This document shows positions 1 through 4,019 of a DNA stretch of 8,338 nucleotides, in pieces. This stretch comes from Chloroflexi bacterium RBG_16_64_32 (lineage in GTDB: Bacteria; Chloroflexota; Dehalococcoidia; SM23-28-2; RBG-16-64-32). The notes below the pieces were generated by a model. The model saw only the letters and a list, made by a program, of their open reading frames with translations. It made no database searches and was not told the origin of the DNA. The stretch lies in the NCBI GenBank assembly GCA_001795235.1, contig MGNZ01000020.1, positions 1-8,338 on the forward strand. The letters are read 5' to 3'. Made by a program: the position numbers and the translations under genes. Positions within the stretch are counted from its first letter, which is position 1, and each line of letters opens with the position of its first letter.

Positions 1-1014
1 GGTCGGCGGGCCGCCGCCGGCCATGTTGAAGTCGTTCCAGACGCCGCTGGAGTGGATGGTGAAGGCGAAGTAGTAGACGCGGCTGGGGTCGCTGTCGGCG
101 TCCTTGGCGGCCAGGGTAGCGTCCAGGCGGGCGGTGGCCTCCTGGGGCGTCTCGCAGCGCGGCGTGTTGCCGCCGCAGCCGACGGTCACGCTGCCGTTGA
201 AGTCGATCTTAGTGACCTGCACCCCGTCGCCGTAATCGGCCCGGTAGACGTAGTACGACGAGCGGCTGTTGTTGATGCCCGCCGGCTCGTCCTCGATATG
301 GCCGTCGTGGTCCTCGAAGGAGATGCGGTAGCCCAGGCCGGCCGCCGCGTGGTCGATGATCGATTCGGCCTGAGCGTCGCCCAGGGCGTCCCGTTCCAGC
401 TTCCAGCCGCCGGTGTAGGTGAGGCCGCCGTTGACCGGCTGGCCGTTGCGGAGGACGGTCTGGGCGGCGTTGTCGAGGTCGGTGAGCTTGCGAGAGACGC
501 CCTCGGCGGTGTGGGGGCTGTTGTACCAGCAGAAGTTGGTGCCGGAGTAGTAGATGCCGTGCCCCTGGATGCCGAGCTCGTAGCCCAGGGCCTGGTAGTC
601 GTACCTCTGGAACAGCTTGCCGCCGTAGGTGGGGTCGGCCTCCGTCTGCCAGAACTCCCCGGCCGGTTCGATGAACAGCTTGGGCTCGCCGCCGAACGAG
701 TCGCGGTAGTTCCCGAGTATCTCCCGCAGGAGGTCCGTTCCTGCGATGTCGACGGCGAAGGACGGAGGGGACGGCTGGCCGGGCGGCGGCAGGGGCAGCG
801 TCTGATAGACGAGATCGGTTGGGCAGGTGGGGCTGCCTTCGGGCTGACCCATATCTCCCTCCACGTGGGTCATGACCACCACGTACAGGGGCTCCGCTGC
901 TGAGGTGGAAGCGTCTCGCGTTAGCAACAACAAAGCGCCGGCCGCGGCCACCAGGCCGGCCAGCGCCACCCACGCTACGGTGATACGGGCATAGCGCCTC
1001 GCGCCTGCGTTCAA
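1..1014 (-). CDS. Uncharacterised exported or membrane-anchored protein, C-terminus beyond the window
   Basis: Open for 338 codons without a stop, leaving the window at base 1. The frame was chosen because it reads as balanced protein (e.g. TNFCWYNSPHTAEGV near residues 159-173), whereas the overlapping frames give Arg/Pro/Gly-rich or Val/Gly-rich strings typical of shadows. The start is TTG at 1014-1012, with AGGAGG at 1025-1020 five bases upstream; an in-frame TAG at 1026-1024 excludes a longer form. Residues about 11-31 are one hydrophobic segment after an Arg-containing N-terminus, so a signal peptide or signal anchor is likely. The mature part starts with LYVVVMTHVEGD and later has YELGIQGHG, which faintly recalls the metal-binding strands of NodB-type polysaccharide deacetylases (a D/E/H cluster, then ELG.QGH). 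Cysteines in CGGNTPRC could form a disulphide. The deacetylase-like reading is a weak guess and no function is assigned. Divergent from pdxS, with its own promoter and 11-bp repeat arrays upstream. Confidence 0.8.
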   Translation of the reverse strand, partial: MNAGARRYARITVAWVALAGLVAAAGALLLLTRDASTSAAEPLYVVVMTHVEGDMGQPEGSPTCPTDLVYQTLPLPPPGQPSPPSFAVDIAGTDLLREILGNYRDSFGGEPKLFIEPAGEFWQTEADPTYGGKLFQRYDYQALGYELGIQGHGIYYSGTNFCWYNSPHTAEGVSRKLTDLDNAAQTVLRNGQPVNGGLTYTGGWKLERDALGDAQAESIIDHAAAGLGYRISFEDHDGHIEDEPAGINNSRSSYYVYRADYGDGVQVTKIDFNGSVTVGCGGNTPRCETPQEATARLDATLAAKDADSDPSRVYYFAFTIHSSGVWNDFNMAGGGPPT

Positions 1015-1056
1015 TTCTCCCTCCTAGGCCCGGGCGGGCAGACAGATTCCACGCGT

Positions 1057-1062
1057 ATTATA
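1057..1062 (-). promoter_or_regulatory. -10 box (TATAAT) of the minus-strand secreted-protein gene
   Basis: A perfect TATAAT reads on the minus strand from 1062 to 1057. It predicts a transcript start near 1050 and a leader of about 36 nt before the TTG start. No good -35 lies at 17 bp; the nearest candidate, ATGACA at 1087-1082, gives a 19-bp spacer and overlaps the 11-bp direct repeats. A strong -10 with a poor -35 replaced by tandem repeats is the usual layout of an activator-dependent promoter. Confidence 0.55.
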
Positions 1063-1072
1063 TGCGGCCGCC

Positions 1073-1124
1073 GTATGAGGGTGTCATTAAGAAGCCATTA
1101 AGGGACCGTTAGAGCGCCTTAATG
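1073..1124 (-). promoter_or_regulatory. Array A of 11-bp-period direct repeats (PhoB/OmpR-type operator candidate)
   Basis: On the minus strand the 8-mers CATTAAGG (1124-1117), TCTAACGG (1113-1106), CTTAATGG (1102-1095) and CTTAATGA (1091-1084) recur every 11 bp with 3-bp spacers. A degenerate CCTCATAC (1080-1073) is in phase and ends 10 bp above the TATAAT box. Units of 8 bp with 3-bp spacing resemble the cyanobacterial Pho box, and an 11-bp period is general for PhoB/OmpR-family winged-helix response regulators binding in tandem on one face of DNA. The periodicity is directly visible; the identity of the regulator is inference. The position fits activation of the minus-strand gene. Confidence 0.55.
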
Positions 1125-1127
1125 TAA

Positions 1128-1175
1128 GCCCCGTGCCGGCCGCGCCGCGATTCGGAGGGAATCCTACCACGGGGC
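1128..1175. repeat. 8-bp perfect inverted repeat between the two 11-bp arrays
   Basis: GCCCCGTG at 1128-1135 is the exact reverse complement of CACGGGGC at 1168-1175, with 32 nt between the arms. It sits between arrays A and B. The arms do not extend further, so it could be a chance match in GC-rich DNA, a weak cruciform, or a dyad for another regulator. Confidence 0.3.
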
Positions 1176-1186
1176 AGCCCGTCTTC

Positions 1187-1227
1187 CGGTTAGACGGCGG
1201 TAACATAACGGTTAGAGTTAGATTAGG
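1187..1227 (-). promoter_or_regulatory. Array B of 11-bp-period direct repeats (second operator candidate)
   Basis: On the plus strand CGGTTAGA (1187-1194), CGGTAACA (1198-1205), CGGTTAGA (1209-1216) and AGATTAGG (1220-1227) start exactly 11 bp apart. Read on the minus strand they are TCTAACCG, TGTTACCG, TCTAACCG and CCTAATCT, matching the TCTAACGG unit of array A in the same orientation. Array B lies 63 bp beyond array A and out of 11-bp phase with it (81 bp between equivalent units), so it is a separate block. It could be a distal activating site for the minus-strand gene or an operator affecting pdxS, whose start is 176 bp away. Confidence 0.5.
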
Positions 1228-1236
1228 CGCCCACCC

Positions 1237-1260
1237 GCTCACCCTGAGCCTGTCGAAGGG
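1237..1260. repeat. Dispersed TGAGCCTGTCGAAGG-type repeat
   Basis: TGAGCCTGTCGAAGG occupies 1245-1259, and GCTCA (1237-1241), CCC, TGAGC (1245-1249) form a perfect 5-bp stem with a 3-nt loop inside it. From memory, this element (reverse complement CCTTCGACAGGCTCA) is scattered through intergenic DNA of many unrelated high-GC and environmental genomes. It is often mistranslated as peptides such as SPFDRLRVSG, LTLSLSKGE or ALRQAQGER, all of which appear in the unused frames here. Its origin and function are not established. It marks this spacer as non-coding. Confidence 0.65.
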
Positions 1261-1269
1261 CGAGCCCCC

Positions 1270-1333
1270 GTGTCGCGTGTCTCGCGCCTCGAGTTTTCGT
1301 GTTTCGAGTTTCGTGTCCCGTGTCGCGCGTCCC
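1270..1333. repeat. Degenerate heptamer minisatellite, consensus about GHGTYYC
   Basis: Nine consecutive units read GTGTCGC, GTGTCTC, GCGCCTC, GAGTTTTC (one extra base), GTGTTTC, GAGTTTC, GTGTCCC, GTGTCGC and GCGTCCC. The 7-bp periodicity is direct. It starts 10 bases after the dispersed repeat and leads straight into the pyrimidine tract, so three low-complexity elements sit back to back. No coding role is likely: any frame through it gives a Ser/Arg/Val repeat peptide. Confidence 0.7.
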
Positions 1334-1376
1334 ACCTCCTTCCACCTTCCCGCTTCCACCTTCCTCCTTCCTTCCC
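1334..1376 (+). repeat. Polypyrimidine tract with CTTCCACCTTCC repeats
   Basis: From 1334 to 1376 the plus strand is almost only C and T, with the exceptions A1334, A1344, G1352 and A1358. CTTCCACCTTCC occurs twice (1339-1350 and 1353-1364), followed by TCCTTCC-type units. The tract abuts the pdxS -10 box and occupies the place where its -35 should be. Long homopurine/homopyrimidine runs can adopt unusual DNA structures, but whether this one does is not visible here. Confidence 0.6.
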
Positions 1377-1377
1377 G

Positions 1378-1397
1378 TATACTGAACCCAGAGGTGG
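1378..1397 (+). promoter_or_regulatory. pdxS -10 box (TATACT) and ribosome binding site
   Basis: TATACT at 1378-1383 matches five of six -10 consensus bases and would start transcription near 1390. AGAGGTGG at 1390-1397 is the Shine-Dalgarno, five bases before ATG 1403, so the leader would be only about 13 nt. There is no recognisable -35: the best placed hexamer, TTCCAC at 1354-1359, lies inside the pyrimidine tract and matches poorly. An upstream unseen promoter is possible. Confidence 0.4.
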
Positions 1398-1402
1398 TCC
1401 TT

Positions 1403-2290
1403 ATGGTAGTGGAGACCGGTACCAGCACCGTCAAGCGCGGCCTGGCCCAGATGCTCAAGGGCGGCGTTATCATGGACGTCGTCACGCCGGAGCACGCCAG
1501 AATCGCGGAGGAGGCCGGCGCCTGCGCCGTCATGGCCCTGGAGCGCGTCCCCGCCGACATTCGGGCCGCCGGCGGCGTCGCCCGCATGGCCGACCCGGAT
1601 GTCATCGTCCGCATTATGGACGCCGTCTCCATCCCGGTGATGGCCAAGTGCCGCATCGGCCACTTTGTGGAGGCCCAGGTGCTGGAGGCCCTGGGCGTCG
1701 ACTACATCGACGAGTCCGAGGTGCTCACCCCCGCCGACGAGGCGCACCACATCAATAAGCACCCGTTCAAGGTCCCCTTCGTCTGCGGCTGCCGCGACCT
1801 GGGCGAGGCGCTGCGCAGGATCGGCGAGGGCGCGGCGATGATCCGCACCAAGGGTGAGGCCGGCACCGGCGATATCGTGGAGGCCGTCCGCCACATGCGC
1901 GCAGTCTGGGACGGTATCCGCAAACTGAAGTCCCTGCCCGAGGATGAGCTCATGGCGGAGGCGAAGGCGTTAGGCGCTCCCCTGGAGCCGCTCAGAGAGA
2001 CGCGCGAACTGGGCCGCTTGCCGGTGGTGAACTTCGCCGCCGGCGGCGTCGCAACCCCCGCCGATGCGGCCCTCATGATGCAACTGGGCGCCGAGGGCGT
2101 GTTCGTCGGCTCCGGCATCTTCAAGTCGGACGACCCCGCGCCCCGTGCCCACGCCATCGTCAAGGCGGTGACCAACTACAACGACCCCGCCGTCCTCGCC
2201 GAGGTCTCGCGTGGCCTGGGCGAGCCGATGAAGGGGCTGGCCGTCAAGGCACTGAGCCAGGAGGAGCTCCTGGCCACCCGCGGCTGGTAG
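1403..2290 (+). CDS. pdxS: Pyridoxal 5'-phosphate synthase subunit PdxS
   Basis: PdxS is the (beta/alpha)8-barrel lyase subunit of the deoxyxylulose-independent vitamin B6 pathway. It condenses ribose 5-phosphate, glyceraldehyde 3-phosphate and ammonia supplied by PdxT to form PLP in the cytoplasm. The 295-residue product has normal family length and is strongly conserved: GTSTVKRGLAQMLKGGVIMD at 6-25, PVMAKCRIGH at 78-87 and IRTKGEAGTG at 147-156. Lys82 and Lys150 correspond to the two Schiff-base lysines (81 and 149 in Bacillus subtilis), and Asp25 to the catalytic Asp24. GSGIFKS near the C-terminus belongs to the phosphate-binding region. ATG 1403 is chosen for its Shine-Dalgarno and because family homology starts there; the frame stays open back to 1133 but only through repeat DNA. 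pdxT follows after a 154-bp structured gap, not directly. Nothing in the sequence looks damaged. Confidence 0.97.
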   Translation: MVVETGTSTVKRGLAQMLKGGVIMDVVTPEHARIAEEAGACAVMALERVPADIRAAGGVARMADPDVIVRIMDAVSIPVMAKCRIGHFVEAQVLEALGVDYIDESEVLTPADEAHHINKHPFKVPFVCGCRDLGEALRRIGEGAAMIRTKGEAGTGDIVEAVRHMRAVWDGIRKLKSLPEDELMAEAKALGAPLEPLRETRELGRLPVVNFAAGGVATPADAALMMQLGAEGVFVGSGIFKSDDPAPRAHAIVKAVTNYNDPAVLAEVSRGLGEPMKGLAVKALSQEELLATRGW

Positions 2291-2378
2291 CGCGGGCCCG
2301 AACGCAGCGGAGGGTCTTAATCCTCGATGCCCAGACTGGATGCCTGAACGCCCCCGCGGGCCCGCGCCATTTGGGCGC
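2291..2378 (+). other. Structured pdxS-pdxT spacer with alternative hairpins
   Basis: CGCGGGCCCG (2291-2300), starting right after the pdxS stop, recurs inside the 12-bp palindrome CGCGGGCCCGCG (2355-2366). Because the unit is self-complementary, 2291-2300 can pair with 2357-2366 in a 10-bp GC stem closing a 56-nt loop. A second small hairpin, GCGCC (2364-2368), loop ATTTG, GGCGC (2374-2378), overlaps the 3' arm, so the two cannot form fully together. No T-tract follows either, so this is not a textbook intrinsic terminator. It may be an RNA-stabilising or processing element that tunes the PdxS:PdxT ratio, which is inference. Confidence 0.4.
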
Positions 2379-2406
2379 ATCTGCGACTAAGCCCTAGGTT
2401 TTGGGG

Positions 2407-2435
2407 TCGTGAATCATCCCGTGGCGCGCTAGAAT
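2407..2435 (+). promoter_or_regulatory. Candidate pdxT promoter (TCGTGA-N17-TAGAAT)
   Basis: TAGAAT at 2430-2435 matches five of six -10 bases and is preceded, with a 17-bp spacer, by a weak -35, TCGTGA at 2407-2412. It ends only nine bases before the GTG start at 2445, which would give a transcript nearly without a leader. The only upstream purine cluster, AGGG at 2435-2438, would then lie outside the message. If the gene is instead read through from pdxS, AGGG could serve as a weak ribosome binding site. Confidence 0.35.
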
Positions 2436-2444
2436 AGGGTTGAA

Positions 2445-3071
2445 GTGACAACCATTGGGGTTCTGGCTCTCCAGGGCGACTTCGTCGAGCACCAGGCCGT
2501 CCTCCGCCGCCTTGGCGTCGACGTGCGGCAGGTCCGCACGCCCGACGGGCTGCGTGGCCTGGACGGACTGATCATACCCGGCGGTGAGACCACCACCTTC
2601 TGCCGCCTTGCGCAGGACTTCGACCTCCACGAACCGCTGCAGGCGGCAACCAGAAACGGTCTCCCCGTGTGGGGCACATGCGCCGGGCTCATCGTCCTGG
2701 CCCGGCGACCCGCCGGCCTCGACTACCCCACCCTCGAGGCGATGGACATCACGGTCAGGCGCAACGCCTTCGGCCGTCAGGTGGACAGCTTCGAGGCCGA
2801 TCTCAAAGTACCAGCACTGGACAATTCATCCCCGTCCGAGGACTCACCCCGGCCATTCCGAGGGGTGTTTATCCGCGCCCCCGTAATCGATCAAGCCGGC
2901 GGCGGCGTGGAAGTGCTCGCGCGCCTTCCCGCGGAGGCGGGACACCTGGGGGAGAGTCCCGTAGCGCTGCGCCAGGGCTCGCTCCTGGCCACCTCATTTC
3001 ACCCCGAGCTCACGGACGACGACCGCTTCCACCGTTACTTCCTGGACATGGTCCGGCAGCAGAAAAGGTGA
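2445..3071 (+). CDS. pdxT: Pyridoxal 5'-phosphate synthase glutaminase subunit PdxT
   Basis: PdxT is a class I glutamine amidotransferase that hydrolyses glutamine and channels ammonia to PdxS. The 208-residue product opens with TIGVLALQGDFVEHQ, then has PGGETTT at 45-51 (oxyanion/glutamine-binding region, usually PGGEST) and the nucleophile in WGTCAGLI (Cys79, the same number as in B. subtilis). FIRAP is at 142-146, and the catalytic His186 and Glu188 are in SFHPELT. All three catalytic residues are present. A Ser/Pro-rich stretch at about 123-137 is longer than in the B. subtilis enzyme, whose catalytic His is residue 170 from memory. The start is GTG 2445, directly before the conserved first strand. 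The TGA stop is followed 11 nt later by the next gene, pointing to a shared transcript. Function is confident; the start codon is well supported by homology though its ribosome binding site is weak. Confidence 0.95.
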   Translation: MTTIGVLALQGDFVEHQAVLRRLGVDVRQVRTPDGLRGLDGLIIPGGETTTFCRLAQDFDLHEPLQAATRNGLPVWGTCAGLIVLARRPAGLDYPTLEAMDITVRRNAFGRQVDSFEADLKVPALDNSSPSEDSPRPFRGVFIRAPVIDQAGGGVEVLARLPAEAGHLGESPVALRQGSLLATSFHPELTDDDRFHRYFLDMVRQQKR

Positions 3072-3082
3072 TCCAGCCGCAC

Positions 3083-4015
3083 ATGAGCCGCGCCCGTCAT
3101 CCGTTGCCCACCGACCTCGTGGCTCTGATCACCCACGATGGCCGCGTCTTTCCGAACGAGGCCAAGACCTGGGACCGGATGGGTTCGTCTGACGGCGGGC
3201 CGCACCCTCTGGGCACCGCCCTGGAGCAGTGGTTCTCCTTCGCCACCGGCAAGCACACATGGGTTAGCGTCCGGGGCGCTACCATTCGCGGCCTCATCTC
3301 CGCCCGCCGCCGTGCCAAGCGCAGCGCCTGGGAGGTGGACTGCCTGATCAACGCCGACGAGGACTATTCGGTCACCCGGTCTCTCCTGGAGCGCATGCTC
3401 GCCGGCGTCGCCAAGCAGAAAGCCGAGCGCGTGTTTTTGCGCCTGGCCACCGGTAGCGCCCTGGCGGAGATCGCCCGCGGCGCCGGCTTCTTTCCCTACG
3501 CCCAGGAGACCCTGTACCGCGCCGACGAACCTGCGCCGACCGAAGACCCGGGCCTACCGTTCCGTCCAGGCTCCAAGGCCGACGCCTTCGGCGTCTACCA
3601 GCTCTACAACGCCGTGACTCCCGCCAACGTCCGCGCCATTGAGGGAACCACCTTCCGCGAGTGGCAGGCCAGCCGCGAGCCCTGGGGAGGCACCCCCGAC
3701 GACTGGGTGCTGGAGGAAGGCGGCATTATCACCGGCTGGCTGCGGCTGCTACGGGCCAACGAGAGCCGCTTCTCCATTCTCGTCCACCCTAACCGGCGCG
3801 ATGTCGACGCCTTCCTGCAGACGGCGCTCGCGCGGCTGCGGGGCTCACGGTCAGTCGTCTGTCTTGCCCCCTCGCACGGAGACTCGCTGTCCCGCCAGTT
3901 GCGCGGGCTGGCCTTCCGCCCCGTGGAAGACTACACGGCCATGGCCAAGCGGCTGGCCAAACACGCCGAAGAGCTGTCTGCTGAGACGAGAGGAGCCGCC
4001 GTAACCGCGACCTAG
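3083..4015 (+). CDS. Tandem GNAT-fold-like protein of unknown function
   Basis: A 310-residue soluble protein that appears to contain two GNAT (N-acetyltransferase) fold halves. The first has a beta strand VDCLINADED near 85-94, a helix and VFLRLATGS...AGFFPYAQETLYR. The second has WVLEEGGIITGWLRL, then ILVHPNRRDVDAFLQTAL from residue 232, and LRGLAFRPVEDYTAMAKRLA near the C-terminus. Neither half shows the R/Q-x-x-G-x-G/A loop that binds acetyl-CoA pyrophosphate, so catalysis is doubtful. From memory, similar VHP...L..LL / VKHLA-type proteins occur in Chloroflexota; substrate and role are unknown. ATG 3083 is preferred: GGTGATC at 3067-3073 is complementary to the 3' end of 16S rRNA, nine bases upstream. 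GTG 3068, overlapping the pdxT stop, is an alternative. The frame stays open far upstream inside pdxT, but that part is shadow sequence. Only 4 nt separate it from the ATPase gene. Confidence 0.75.
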   Translation: MSRARHPLPTDLVALITHDGRVFPNEAKTWDRMGSSDGGPHPLGTALEQWFSFATGKHTWVSVRGATIRGLISARRRAKRSAWEVDCLINADEDYSVTRSLLERMLAGVAKQKAERVFLRLATGSALAEIARGAGFFPYAQETLYRADEPAPTEDPGLPFRPGSKADAFGVYQLYNAVTPANVRAIEGTTFREWQASREPWGGTPDDWVLEEGGIITGWLRLLRANESRFSILVHPNRRDVDAFLQTALARLRGSRSVVCLAPSHGDSLSRQLRGLAFRPVEDYTAMAKRLAKHAEELSAETRGAAVTAT

Positions 4016-4019
4016 AGCC

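Noticed and set aside
52..903. 283-codon plus-strand open frame opposite the secreted-protein gene
   Set aside because: Its translation is Val/Gly/Ala/Asp-rich repetitive sequence typical of the antisense of a high-GC gene, and the opposite frame encodes balanced protein with a promoter and ribosome binding site.
209..973. 254-codon minus-strand open frame over the secreted-protein gene
   Set aside because: It is in a different frame from the true gene and is dominated by Arg, Pro, Gly and His; the other minus-strand frame has the ribosome site and natural composition.
1270..1376. CRISPR array in the repeat region upstream of pdxS
   Set aside because: The units are 7-14 bp, degenerate and contiguous; there are no regular spacers of unique sequence and no cas genes.
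1133..1402. 90-codon N-terminal extension of PdxS
   Set aside because: It consists of translated repeats (LTLSLSKGE, SRVSRASSF); PdxS homology starts at ATG 1403 behind a good Shine-Dalgarno.
2395..2406. Terminator formed by CCCTAGGTTTTGGGG before pdxT
   Set aside because: The stem would be only three or four pairs around a T-containing loop and no T-tract follows.
2669..3082. N-terminal extension of the GNAT-like protein across pdxT
   Set aside because: It overlaps most of pdxT out of frame and is Arg/Pro/Gly-rich; ATG 3083 has a plausible ribosome site and no overlap.
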